From contig DATJFH010000216.1 in assembly GCA_035495815.1 (NCBI GenBank), positions 1 through 61,867 of the forward strand: a stretch of 61,867 nucleotides of DNA, given 5' to 3'. The notes under the pieces were generated by a model. That model was not told where the DNA came from. It did not search any database and worked only from the letters and a program-made list of their open reading frames with translations. This document shows positions 35,203 through 43,526 of the stretch, one piece after another. Within the stretch, counting starts at the first letter, position 1. Every line of letters starts with the position of its first letter. This DNA is from DATJFH01 sp035495815. GTDB lineage: Bacteria > Acidobacteriota > Terriglobia > Bryobacterales > Bryobacteraceae. Made by a program: the position numbers and the translations under genes.

Positions 35203-36549
35203 CTATGGCCTGACGATGCTGCCGTCCAGGCGGCGGTCGTTCCCGCGGCTCCCGCCCGGAGTCTTGTACGGGAACTTGGCCGCGATCTTCTCGTCCACAT
35301 CTACGCCCAGCCCCGGACGGTCGTTCGAGTACATGTACCCGCCCCGGATCTCCGGCGCTCCGGGGAACACCTCCCGCACCGTCGGCGAGAACACGTTTTG
35401 TTCCTGGATCCCGAAATTGGACACTGCCAGGTCCAGGTGCATATTGACGGCGTGCCCCACCGGCGACACGTTCCCCGGCCCGTGCCAGGCTGTCCTCACA
35501 TTGAAGAACTCGCAGCAGGCGGCGACCTTGCGCGCCATGTTCAATCCGCCCGCGGCCGAAATGTGAATGCGGATGAAATCGATCCACCGGTTGGTCACGA
35601 GCGGCAGCCACTCGTGCCGGTTGACGAACAGCTCTCCCATCGCGAGCGGCGTTGTCGTCTGCTGCCGCATGATCTGGAACCAGGCCACGTCCTCGGGAGC
35701 AAAGCAGTCCTCGAGGAAGAACAGCCGGAACGGCTCGACCGCCTTCGCCAGTACGAGCGCCTGCGCCGGCGGGACGCGCTCGTGGACGTCGTGGACCAGT
35801 TCCACGTCGAACCCCAGCTTCGACCGCAGGTGCTCGAACATCCTGATCGTGTTGTTGACGTACGGAGTCGGCTCGAACACGGGCGACGGCGTGACCCCCG
35901 CCGGCCGCGCCTTGAGTGTCTGCTCCGACGTGGGAGCGCTGATCCCGTATCCCGAAAATCCGGGCACGGCAAGCTGCACGCGGCAGTGCCGGTATCCCTG
36001 GCTCATCCACTTGCGCACCTGGTCCTCGAGTTCGGGCAGTTCTCTTGCGCTGGCGTGCGCGTACAGCGGAACCGCGGCTCGCGCTTTGCCGCCGAGGAAG
36101 TTGTAAACCGGAACGCCGGCGCGCTTGCCCAGAATGTCCCACAGCGCGCCGTCGATTCCGCTCTGGCAATTGTTCAGCGTCACCCCGCTGCGGAAATAGG
36201 AGGACAGGTAGGCCGACTGCCAGATGTCCTCGATCTCGTCGCAGTTCCGCCCCATGACGAACGGCTTGTAGTACTGCTCGATCGCGCTGGCCACCGCCAG
36301 TGGCCGCTCGCGATGCGTGGCGCAGCCCACGCCGTACAAGCCCGGTTCACTGGTAAGCACCTTGACGATGACCAGCTGATCCGGCCCCGGCTGGGTCAGG
36401 ATAACTTTGACGTCGGTGATCTTGACGGGCGGCAGCCCGCGCCTGACGGCGGTCTGGGCGGATTGAAGCGGTCCAGGCGTCGCGCCCAGCATGGCGGCGA
36501 GTCCCGCGCCCGCTCCGCTGAACATCTGCAATGCACTGCGTCGTTTCAT
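35203..36549 (-). CDS. exported mannonate-dehydratase-like enolase-superfamily protein
   Basis: Protein of 448 residues resembling ManD/RspA of the mandelate racemase subgroup, expected to dehydrate or racemise an acid sugar. Family features are ITDVKVILTQPG, QSGIDGALWDILGKRAGVPVY, VHDVHERV (metal Asp plus His), FFLEDCFAPED (metal Glu), MGELFVNRHEW (metal Glu) and AWHGPGNVSPVGHA. The N-terminus MKRRSALQMFSGAGAGLAAM looks like a twin-arginine signal, unusual for this mostly cytoplasmic family. Neighbour of a TonB-type receptor downstream. The precise substrate cannot be told. Confidence 0.85.
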   Translation of the reverse strand: MKRRSALQMFSGAGAGLAAMLGATPGPLQSAQTAVRRGLPPVKITDVKVILTQPGPDQLVIVKVLTSEPGLYGVGCATHRERPLAVASAIEQYYKPFVMGRNCDEIEDIWQSAYLSSYFRSGVTLNNCQSGIDGALWDILGKRAGVPVYNFLGGKARAAVPLYAHASARELPELEDQVRKWMSQGYRHCRVQLAVPGFSGYGISAPTSEQTLKARPAGVTPSPVFEPTPYVNNTIRMFEHLRSKLGFDVELVHDVHERVPPAQALVLAKAVEPFRLFFLEDCFAPEDVAWFQIMRQQTTTPLAMGELFVNRHEWLPLVTNRWIDFIRIHISAAGGLNMARKVAACCEFFNVRTAWHGPGNVSPVGHAVNMHLDLAVSNFGIQEQNVFSPTVREVFPGAPEIRGGYMYSNDRPGLGVDVDEKIAAKFPYKTPGGSRGNDRRLDGSIVRP

Positions 36550-36632
36550 GTGGCTCCTAGGCTCCTCAAAAGATACTGCAATGGGAGCCGCCTGTCACGT
36601 GCGGCGTAGGCAGGCCAAATGAAACCGGATGT

Positions 36633-36638
36633 TATAAT
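36633..36638 (+). promoter_or_regulatory. -10 box of the tRNA-Leu gene
   Basis: A perfect TATAAT ends 19 bases upstream of the tRNA-Leu 5' end. The expected -35 region is GC-rich and does not match TTGACA well. Confidence 0.55.
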
Positions 36639-36657
36639 CCGGTTGAGCCCCTCCAGA

Positions 36658-36744
36658 GCGAACGTGGCGGAATTGGCAGACGCACCAGACTTAGGATCTG
36701 GCTCCCGAAAGGGAATGGGAGTTCGACCCTCCCCGTTCGCACCA
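36658..36744 (+). tRNA. tRNA-Leu(UAG)
   Basis: The acceptor strand GCGAACG pairs with CGTTCGC and an encoded ACCA follows. The anticodon stem CCAGA/TCTGG encloses CTTAGGA, giving anticodon UAG. A long variable arm (CTCCCGAAAGGGAATGGGAG) marks class II, as expected for leucine, and GTTCGAC is the T-loop. Confidence 0.97.
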
Positions 36745-36827
36745 TTTACAAAACAGCCGGATGGAAGAGCGCTGGCAGCCGGCCCCCTTGCATTCCGTTT
36801 TAAGTCGAGCTACACTGCTGAGCCGTA

Positions 36828-37214
36828 ATGGATGTTGAGAGGCTGCGAGAAATCGAAACGCGCCTCCGCGATGCCGTGGAGCAAACCAAGGCGCTCCACG
36901 ACGGCGCTAAGGAAGCTTTCGACCGCGCCAAGGAACTGCAGGAACAACTCGGCCCCAATCACCCGGACGGAAGCCTACGGCACGCGACGCGAGTCTATAC
37001 GTTTACCCAGCGGAACTTCAGGAAGGCCCTTATGGAGTTCAACCGGTTTATCCTGGATAACAAACTTCCACCTGCACGAAAACCGGGAAAAAGCACGGGA
37101 CCGAAAACGCGGGGGGGGGGGCGAGCAGTTGACCCATCCCGTCCGCTGACTGTAAGCGAAATTTCAGCCGTTTTCCCGAACCCGTTCGCACCAAACCGAA
37201 AGTGGCGTATGTGA
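36828..37214 (+). CDS. hypothetical helical protein with 11-G tract
   Basis: The first 80 residues form a convincing helical protein (DVERLREIETRLRDAVEQ, then FDRAKELQEQLGPNHPDGS and KALMEFNRFILDNKLPP). A run of 11 G (37111-37121) follows. In the current frame it adds RGGG and about 30 residues to a stop at 37214. A shift of frame at the tract would give GGGGEQLTHPVR and an early stop. No family recognised. The C-terminus should be treated as uncertain. Confidence 0.65.
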   Translation: MDVERLREIETRLRDAVEQTKALHDGAKEAFDRAKELQEQLGPNHPDGSLRHATRVYTFTQRNFRKALMEFNRFILDNKLPPARKPGKSTGPKTRGGGRAVDPSRPLTVSEISAVFPNPFAPNRKWRM

Positions 37215-37256
37215 ATTCGCGAGCGGCGCCCGGACGAGCGCCAGCCAATCGGTTGC

Positions 37257-37307
37257 AAAAAGGTTGTTCACGGCCCCGGTCCGGACGACGCCACCGGAGC
37301 CGTGAAC
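37257..37307 (-). terminator. Rho-independent terminator of the RRM gene
   Basis: On the minus strand GTTCACGGC (37307-37299) pairs perfectly with its complement (37274-37266). After one mismatch a further CCGGT/ACCGG stem extends the hairpin. AACC and then TTTTT (37261-37257) follow. It lies just after the stop of the RNA-binding protein gene at 37315. Confidence 0.8.
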
Positions 37308-37314
37308 ATTCAGA

Positions 37315-37608
37315 TTAGTAGCGCCCTCTTCCGCCACCGCCGGAACTCCGGCCGCCGCCGGCGGTCTTGGGTTTGGCTTCGTTGACGTTGAGCGTTCTGC
37401 CGTCGACATCCCGGCCGTTTAGAGAGCTGATTGCACGATTCCCTTCGGCATCGTTCGTCATTTCCACAAACCCGAAACCGCGGGGTTGGCCGCTGTCCCG
37501 GTCTGTGACGATGTTTACACGATCCACACTGCCGTGAGCTTCAAACAGCGTACGGACATCCTGCTCGGTTGTTTGGAAACTGAGGTTCCCAACGAATATA
37601 TTCTTCAT
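37315..37608 (-). CDS. RRM-domain RNA-binding protein
   Basis: Single RNA-recognition-motif protein of 97 residues. RNP2 is IFVGNLSF (4-11) and RNP1 is RGFGFVEM (43-50), with a Gly-rich tail (GGGRSSGGGGRGRY). It resembles cyanobacterial and proteobacterial glycine-rich RNA-binding proteins, often linked to cold or stress responses. The ATG at 37608 follows AAAGGA; the longer frame adds unrelated sequence. It has its own promoter candidate and terminator. Confidence 0.95.
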   Translation of the reverse strand: MKNIFVGNLSFQTTEQDVRTLFEAHGSVDRVNIVTDRDSGQPRGFGFVEMTNDAEGNRAISSLNGRDVDGRTLNVNEAKPKTAGGGRSSGGGGRGRY

Positions 37609-37695
37609 TTTTTTCCTTTTGATTTGAAGGCGGGCAATTCGGGTGGGCGAGGGAACTCGTTTGCCTAAATTAGCGGAGCGGTCAAATACCGTTTC

Positions 37696-37704
37696 AGTAT
37701 ACCA
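37696..37704 (-). promoter_or_regulatory. extended -10 promoter of the RRM gene
   Basis: On the minus strand TGGTATACT fits an extended -10 element (TGn then TATACT). It would give an untranslated leader of about 80 bases before the ATG at 37608, a length in which cold-responsive control is possible. No strong -35 is needed for this type. Confidence 0.5.
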
Positions 37705-37789
37705 CGCCGCCGGAATGTGCTGGGAAACTACCGGCGCCGGCCCGATCACGATTTGGCGGCCTGATTGTCGACCGTAAACGGCCTCGTCA

Positions 37790-40141
37790 TTACCGGTACA
37801 GCAGCGCGTTGAAGAACAGCTTGAAAGTCAGATAACTTTGAGCCCGGTATTGCGGCCGCATGCCGAACAAGATCACGTGGCCTTCCCCGAGCCTGGCATC
37901 CACCAGCGCCGACCTGTTGGCGATCACCGCTTCGCCCAGCAGCCAGCCCGAAGCCAGCAGCCCCGAATCGCCGTATCGCGCAACTGTCTTCTCCCCCGTC
38001 TCCCACGCCGGACTGCCCTCCGACCAGATCGAAATCCCGGCCGGCAGGCCGTAGCTGAGCGGATGCTGCTGATCGAGCTGCACGTTCAGCAGCGACCCCG
38101 GCGAGTAGAATTCCCGGTCCGGCACGCCGCTCGTCACGTCCCTCGCCTTCACTCCCAGTTGCTCGATCGCGTACGCCGTGGACCGGTTGAGGAACAGCAG
38201 CGTGCCGCCCGCCGATGCGAATTCCTTGAGCGCCGCCGCGCCTTTGGCTCCCAGTCCGCCGGTGAACTCGGCGGGCATTGAGTCCGCCCGGAAACCGCTG
38301 CGGATCGAGGACGCTGTCTGATCGGGGAAGACAATCACGTCGAACCGCTCCCGTAACCCGCCCGCCAGGATGTCGGCGTTGCCGGCGCTGGTGTACTCGA
38401 ATCCGAACTGCTCGAGCAGCCAGCGCGTCCAGCCCTCATCCATCGTGGGCATGAAACTCTTGTAGAGCGCGATGCGCGGCCTGGCGACGCGTTTCCACGC
38501 CGGCCCCTGCGACGCCGCGGAGAAATCGCCGCTCACCGTGTCGCGCCATACAGCTCCGCCCAGCTTCCACATGCGGTTCACCGCCATCCAACTGTCCGTA
38601 TCGGAAGCCGGCAGCCGGCCGGGCATTTCCACCGCGGGAGTCACCACCCGGGGCGGGGCCGAAGGCCGCGTCACCGTGCGCACGTCCACGCCCATCAGCA
38701 GCGGCAGCGTGTGCGCGGTGACGTCATACGGTTTTCGCGGTGGCCCCCCCGGATACAGACGCAGGTCCGGATAGTGCTGGCGCTCGAGCAGCGCCTTCGC
38801 GTAGCCGCTGTAAGGCTGCGACATCCGGATGGTGTGGGCGCCGTCGGACTCGATCTCCACCTCCACCATCCCCGCCACCAGCGTGTCGATCAGCTTCCGT
38901 GTCGCGCCCGGGTCGGCCTGCTTTGCGGGAATGTAGAAGGAATACGGAGTCTTCCGCTCGATCTGCCGCCGCCCCACCTTGTAGAAGTTCCGGAGCATCT
39001 CCTCGCGCCGCTCCGCCGCCTGGTGCAGGACGGACTCCATGGCGATCAACTGATAGTCGATGATGTCGCGGAGCCGCCACACGCCGCCCGCCCAGGGCTC
39101 GATGTGGTTCCAGGTCCGCTCCTGTGGATTGTAGCCGAGCCCGCCCGCCCGCAGGTCCTCCTTGCGGATCTCGACCGGACTCGCCAGGCGGGCGCTGGCC
39201 GATTCGGTCAGAATGCGCAATCCTCCGTGAAACGCCTGATAGTGCCGCGCCGGCGTCCAGAAATCGTAGGAGGAGTTTACCGACACGCCCGTCTTCCCGG
39301 CCGCCGTGAGGTCGCTCGCGATCCCCATGCCCACCAGGTTCATCTCCTGCACCAGGATCGCGTCCACGTTGGGCTCGATCGGATCGAGCCACGGCGGCGC
39401 CATGATGCGCGAGGCGGTTGCCTGCTGCTGGTGCACGTCGTAGACGATCTGCGGATGCCAGACATTGTGCAGCTTTCCGATGACAAGCCGCGTCTCGGGC
39501 TGCGACAGGATGTACCAGTCGCGGTTGTTGTCGTGCCCGACGTACTTGTGATAGAGCTGCGGCGGAGCGGTTCCTTCGAACCTGCTCCCCAGCGTCTTGC
39601 GATACCATTGCGTGACGATATCGACCCCATCCGGGTTGATCGACGGCGCGAGGATGAAGATCGTGTTCTCGAGGATGGCCCGGAACCGGGGCTTGTCCTC
39701 GGTCAGCAGCCGCCAGGCGAACTCCACCGCCGTGTGTGTCGAGGCCAGTTCCGTGGAATGAACCGAGCAGGTGATCAGCACCACCGTTTTGCCCTGCGCG
39801 ATCAGGGACTCGGCTTCTGCCGGCGGCGTCATTCGGGGATCGGCCAGCTTTTTCTGGATTTCCAGATATTTGTCCAGCCGCGCCAGCGTCTCCGGAGCCG
39901 CGATGATGGCGGCGATCAGCGGCCGGCCTTCGGCGGTCCTGCCGAGCTCCTGAACCTTGATGCGCGGGCTGTTCTTCTGCAGCTCCTGGAAATAGGAGAC
40001 CACTTTTTCCCAGTCGAGAACCGTACGGTCCGCGCCGATTTCATGTCCGAAGTGGCTTCTGGGTGTGGGGACCGCGGCCGAGAGGGACGCGCCGGCCAGC
40101 AGCGCCGGCAGCACGGCCGCGAGGCTGGCAGCTATCCGCAT
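37790..40141 (-). CDS. exported M14-family zinc carboxypeptidase
   Basis: Protein of 783 residues with a signal peptide (MRIAASLAAVLPALLAGASL). The M14 zinc-binding HxxE is His128 to Glu131 in CSVHSTELAS, with a third ligand probably in YDVHQQQ. The substrate-binding loop is APSINPDGVDIV, followed by RFEGTAPPQLYHKYVGHDNN. The second half (GVKARD, LNRSTAYAIEQLG) looks like a glutamine-amidotransferase-like accessory domain. Its start overlaps the stop of the isomerase gene by ten bases. Likely degrades peptides outside the cytoplasm. Confidence 0.9.
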   Translation of the reverse strand: MRIAASLAAVLPALLAGASLSAAVPTPRSHFGHEIGADRTVLDWEKVVSYFQELQKNSPRIKVQELGRTAEGRPLIAAIIAAPETLARLDKYLEIQKKLADPRMTPPAEAESLIAQGKTVVLITCSVHSTELASTHTAVEFAWRLLTEDKPRFRAILENTIFILAPSINPDGVDIVTQWYRKTLGSRFEGTAPPQLYHKYVGHDNNRDWYILSQPETRLVIGKLHNVWHPQIVYDVHQQQATASRIMAPPWLDPIEPNVDAILVQEMNLVGMGIASDLTAAGKTGVSVNSSYDFWTPARHYQAFHGGLRILTESASARLASPVEIRKEDLRAGGLGYNPQERTWNHIEPWAGGVWRLRDIIDYQLIAMESVLHQAAERREEMLRNFYKVGRRQIERKTPYSFYIPAKQADPGATRKLIDTLVAGMVEVEIESDGAHTIRMSQPYSGYAKALLERQHYPDLRLYPGGPPRKPYDVTAHTLPLLMGVDVRTVTRPSAPPRVVTPAVEMPGRLPASDTDSWMAVNRMWKLGGAVWRDTVSGDFSAASQGPAWKRVARPRIALYKSFMPTMDEGWTRWLLEQFGFEYTSAGNADILAGGLRERFDVIVFPDQTASSIRSGFRADSMPAEFTGGLGAKGAAALKEFASAGGTLLFLNRSTAYAIEQLGVKARDVTSGVPDREFYSPGSLLNVQLDQQHPLSYGLPAGISIWSEGSPAWETGEKTVARYGDSGLLASGWLLGEAVIANRSALVDARLGEGHVILFGMRPQYRAQSYLTFKLFFNALLYR

Positions 40142-40896
40142 TTACGCTTGAACTCGGTCCAGAGCGCGCGGTAGTTGCGCATGTAGCGCTCCGGCTCCTT
40201 GCTCTCCGCGGCTTCCATCAGGGTGTAGCGATCGTACTTGTTCTGCTGCAGCAGCGTGAAGAACTCGCGGTACGGATAACCGCTGGAGAGCTCGTTGATG
40301 TGGCAGTTGCGGATATGCTTGCCGAGCAGTGCGAAGCTTTCCTTGACCGATCCGTTGACCACATCGCCCGGATTGGAGTTCCAGCACAGGCCGACGTTCT
40401 TATGACCGGCGGCTTTCATGATGGCGGCGGCGACAGGCGGGGCGCTCGTGTCCTTGCCGTGGACTTCCATCCAGATCTCGACTCCCCTGCCCTGGCCGTA
40501 GTCGCCCAGCTCCCGCAGACCGGTGGAGATATTCTTGATCGTGTCCTCGCGCGACAGCTCCTTCGGAAAGCCGTTCGGCCTGACTTTGACGCCCCAGGCG
40601 CCGGTATCGTGCGCCAGGTCGACGAACTGCTTTCCGGTCTCGACCTGCTTGCGCCGCTCCGCCGGGTCCGGGGAATGGAATTCGCAGGTGGAGCCGAAGC
40701 TCAGCAGCCGGACTTTCGATTTCGCAAAGCGGGCCTTGACTCGCTCGCGTCCGGCCGCGTCCAGGGAGGGCTCGACGCCGTGCTTGTGCCCGGTGCGCAG
40801 TTCCACCGCCTCAAAGCCGGCGGCTTCCAGCTTTTGAATGACCGTCTCGAGGTCCCAGTCTTTGAGAACGTTATAGGTGACGGCGCCCAGCATCAT
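40132..40896 (-). CDS. sugar-phosphate isomerase/epimerase-like TIM-barrel protein
   Basis: AP-endonuclease-2/xylose-isomerase-like barrel of 254 residues. Characteristic segments are LEAAGFEAVELRTGHKHG, LLSFGSTCEFHSPDP, GVEIWMEVHGKDTS, VGLCWNSNPGDV and IRNCHINELSSG, which supply the usual Glu, His and Asp metal ligands. The start at 40896 follows GGAGG; ATGATG leaves either Met possible. It overlaps the M14 carboxypeptidase. The substrate is unknown; relatives act on sugars and hydroxypyruvate. Confidence 0.85.
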   Translation of the reverse strand: MMLGAVTYNVLKDWDLETVIQKLEAAGFEAVELRTGHKHGVEPSLDAAGRERVKARFAKSKVRLLSFGSTCEFHSPDPAERRKQVETGKQFVDLAHDTGAWGVKVRPNGFPKELSREDTIKNISTGLRELGDYGQGRGVEIWMEVHGKDTSAPPVAAAIMKAAGHKNVGLCWNSNPGDVVNGSVKESFALLGKHIRNCHINELSSGYPYREFFTLLQQNKYDRYTLMEAAESKEPERYMRNYRALWTEFKRKCG

Positions 40897-41003
40897 AAAT
40901 GGTTCCTCCGGAAAACAGCCATTGTAGCGCCTTCCGGCAAGTGTGTGACAGGAAGCCCGGACGCTCGTCAACGGAGACTTCTTCCGAGATCACCTCCGGC
41001 GGC

Positions 41004-41117
41004 CTCGATCTAACAATCGGAGCGGAAACGCGCGACCGGGGTCCGAAGGCCGGCATGCGCGTCGCGCTGCTCGAAGCCGGTTCCAAAATCACACCTGATC
41101 ATTTCAGCGAGCACTGG
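41004..41117 (+). pseudogene. fragment resembling GMC-oxidoreductase N-terminus
   Basis: One frame reads LDLTIGAETRD and then AGMRVALLEAGSKITPDHFS. The second part looks like the FAD-binding beta-alpha-beta segment and following loop of glucose-methanol-choline oxidoreductases. The first part lacks the complete GxGxxG, and coherence is lost after 41117. It is probably a remnant. Confidence 0.35.
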
Positions 41118-41185
41118 CAGCTTCCTGCGGGAGCACGTGCCGGACCAAGCCTGGAGCCGAGGAGTCGCAGAGCAACTCCGGGAAG

Positions 41186-41356
41186 TCAATGGTTTCCCCC
41201 TGCGGGGGAGGCCGCGGGTGTTGCTGGCCGGCTGGGGGAACAGCACGGCTGCGCGCTGGTCTCGCTGGCAGGCGCTGCCACTTTCCGGCAGCATGCGTGA
41301 TCGGACAGCGCGTCAAAAAGCGCGCACCCACCCGACGCAGTCAGCAGAAGCAGCAT
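41186..41356 (-). CDS. possible small lipoprotein or remnant
   Basis: The frame shows a lipoprotein-like signal (RFALALAMLLLLTASGGC) then a Cys- and Pro-rich tail ending at 41186. The internal ATG at 41356 leaves too short a signal, and the frame upstream has no start before the tRNA-Gln gene. It is either a short lipoprotein with an unusual start or a broken gene. Confidence 0.25.
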   Translation of the reverse strand: MLLLLTASGGCALFDALSDHACCRKVAAPASETSAQPCCSPSRPATPAASPAGGNH

Positions 41357-41541
41357 CGCGAGCGCCAGCGCGAAACGCCCGGCGGACCTCCCTCGAGATC
41401 GCGTTGCACGGAACTTCTGGATCTGGTCAGCGCACGCTTGACGCCATTCACCAAGGTCGTTGTTTTCAACATTCCTCGCGATGTGGAGGGTCCTTTGGCG
41501 AATGGGAGTGGGCAGTTTGACCCAATTGGGCCGGAAAGAGT

Positions 41542-41615
<74 letters not shown>

Positions 41616-41939
41616 GTAAGCCATATCTTAGCACTGGTCGGTTCCAAAAAACCAGTTGCATCCCCCAGGTGAATCCTAGTGAATGCTCCAGTTCTGTACT
41701 CCGTCCCGGGCTGTTAGGCTAACCAGATACGACTGTGAATATCGTTTTGCCGCTCCAGCCCTGATGCCTCGGGTGGGGCGGAGCCGTCTGGAATCCACCG
41801 CACGAGGAGCCCGGAGGCCTGAAACGATTTTTCAGCCGTCGCTGCCAGCGCGGGTGGTGGTGGACTCGGAGGCCATCTACCTCCCGCATGGCAATGGCGC
41901 CGCCCTGTCTTGCGCTTCCCGAGTAGTTTCTTTCTATTA
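41616..41939. other. gap between tRNA-Gln and the ABC transporter operon
   Basis: About 320 bases without a convincing gene; frames on both strands are Arg/Pro/Ser-rich shadows. On the minus strand TAAGAT lies nine bases before the tRNA-Gln 5' end and may be its -10 box. No known riboswitch core was recognised. Confidence 0.35.
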
Positions 41940-41968
41940 TTGCCGGGGGTTTGGGATGCCCGCATAAT
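41940..41968 (+). promoter_or_regulatory. sigma-70-type promoter of the ABC transporter operon
   Basis: TTGCCG, a 17-base spacer and CATAAT lie just before the first permease gene at 41989. The hexamers match consensus at four and five of six positions with ideal spacing. The predicted leader is about 14 bases. Confidence 0.55.
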
Positions 41969-41988
41969 GAAATGAATTCTTTGGAGCT

Positions 41989-42741
41989 ATGAGATCCCGA
42001 TTACTGCCCTTCAGCTCGATTGCCGTTCTGATAGCTGGCTGGCAGGTTGGCGTCGCTACCCATCCGGACTCCCTGATTCCGGGTCCCTGGGCTGTGGTCC
42101 TGGGGATTCTGGAATTGGCGCGGAAGGGCCTGCTGTTGAAGTACGTGGTGGCGTCGCTCTTCCGGGTAACCTGGGGATACGTTTCAGCCGCTCTGTTGGC
42201 CATTCCCTTCGGTCTGCTGCTGGGCTGGTATCAGAGAGGCGAAAAATCGTTCAATCCCCTGATTCAGATCTTCCGTCCGATCTCACCGCTGGCCTGGATT
42301 CCGATCTCCATCCTGTGGTTCGGAGTAGGTGATCTCGCCGCTGTTTTTTTAATCTTTCTGGCTTCGTTTCTCCCGCTTACTGTCACTGCGACCAACGCGG
42401 TCCGCAATATTGCTCCGGTCCATATCAATGCCGGCCGCAACTTCGGCCTCTCCGAAATACAGCTCATCTACCGCGTTCTGTACCCCGCGGTGATGCCGCA
42501 GTTGATCGTGGGCTTGCGCATCACTTTGGGGATCGCCTGGCTGGTGGTGGTGGCGGCGGAGATGATTGCGGTGAATTCCGGGCTCGGGTTCCTGATTGTA
42601 GACGCGAGGAACGCCGGCAACCGCTACGACCTGGTGATTGCCGGTATGGCCTTGATCGGCGTGATCGGGTTGATGCTCGACATGGCCATGCGAAAACTGG
42701 AAACATTGAGATCCCTGCGGTGGGGATATGGAGGAGATTGA
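41989..42741 (+). CDS. ABC transporter permease, SsuC/TauC type (1)
   Basis: Inner-membrane permease of 250 residues, BPD_transp_1 family of nitrate/sulfonate/taurine importers. The EAA-like loop is NAGRNFGLSEIQLIYRVLYP. Conserved core segments are PISPLAWIPISILWFGVGDL and LRITLGIAWLVVVAAEM. The stop and the ATPase start share a base (TGATG). It is a close paralogue of the permease at 43523, and the two probably form a heterodimer around one ATPase. Confidence 0.92.
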   Translation: MRSRLLPFSSIAVLIAGWQVGVATHPDSLIPGPWAVVLGILELARKGLLLKYVVASLFRVTWGYVSAALLAIPFGLLLGWYQRGEKSFNPLIQIFRPISPLAWIPISILWFGVGDLAAVFLIFLASFLPLTVTATNAVRNIAPVHINAGRNFGLSEIQLIYRVLYPAVMPQLIVGLRITLGIAWLVVVAAEMIAVNSGLGFLIVDARNAGNRYDLVIAGMALIGVIGLMLDMAMRKLETLRSLRWGYGGD

Positions 42742-43526
42742 TGCAAACCGCCACTGCGGTAGCCGAAAAGACCGTCAAGACCAAGCTCGCCATCGATTGC
42801 GTCAACATGACGTTCAACCGCGACGGCAAATCCGTCAACGTGCTGGAGAACATCTATCTGGAGGCGAAGGAGGGAGAGTTCGTTTGCATTCTTGGGCCTT
42901 CCGGATGCGGCAAATCGACCCTGCTGAACATCGTGGGAGGCTTTCTCAAGCCCACCAGCGGCGCCGTAACCATTGACGGGGAGACGGTCACGCAGCCCGA
43001 TCCGAGGCGTATCTTCGTATTCCAGGAACGCGGCGTCTTTCCCTGGCTGACGGTGGAAGGGAACATCGGATTCGGACTGTTCAAGCTGTCCAAGCAGGAG
43101 AAGGAGAGGCGGATCGCTCATTATGTAAAGCTGGTGGGGTTGACCGGTTTCGAGCAGGCTTACCCGCAGGAATTATCCGGCGGAATGAAGCAGCGGCTTG
43201 AAGTGGCCCGGGCGCTGGCGGTCAATCCCGACATGCTCTTTCTCGACGAGCCCTTCGGCGCGCTCGATTCCATCACCCGCTTGATCATGCGCAGCGAGCT
43301 TCTGCGCATCTGGGAAGCGGAGCGGAAGACAATTCTTTTCGTCACCCACGACATCGAGGAATCGGTGCAGCTTGCCGACCGCGTAATCGTGATGTCGGCC
43401 CGTCCCGCTACCATTCGTACCGAAGTGGTGATCGATATCCCGCATCCCCGCGACATCAGCTCGCGGCGGTACCTCGAGCTGCGCGACGGCATCTTCGAAG
43501 AGATCGGGCTGGCGCACAAAGTATGA
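42741..43526 (+). CDS. ABC transporter ATPase, SsuB/TauB type
   Basis: ATPase of 261 residues. Walker A is GPSGCGKST, the Q-loop is in FVFQERGVFPWLTV, the signature LSGGMKQR and Walker B MLFLDEPFGALD, with H-loop in FVTHDIEE. GGAGGAG stands before the ATG at 42741. The next permease overlaps its stop as ATGA. Confidence 0.95.
   Translation: MQTATAVAEKTVKTKLAIDCVNMTFNRDGKSVNVLENIYLEAKEGEFVCILGPSGCGKSTLLNIVGGFLKPTSGAVTIDGETVTQPDPRRIFVFQERGVFPWLTVEGNIGFGLFKLSKQEKERRIAHYVKLVGLTGFEQAYPQELSGGMKQRLEVARALAVNPDMLFLDEPFGALDSITRLIMRSELLRIWEAERKTILFVTHDIEESVQLADRVIVMSARPATIRTEVVIDIPHPRDISSRRYLELRDGIFEEIGLAHKV

Larger units (their letters stand above)
40897..41541. other. decayed or gene-poor stretch
   Basis: About 640 bases between the isomerase and tRNA-Gln. 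It contains a GMC-oxidoreductase-like fragment and, on the minus strand, a lipoprotein-signal-like fragment (both listed). A plus-strand frame around 41120-41280 also reads protein-like (REHVPDQAWSRGVAEQLREV) but has no identifiable start or family. Frames change repeatedly, as in degraded genes. Confidence 0.45.

Noticed and set aside
41616..41939. riboswitch before the ABC transporter
   Set aside because: No known aptamer core or convincing alternative hairpins could be recognised.
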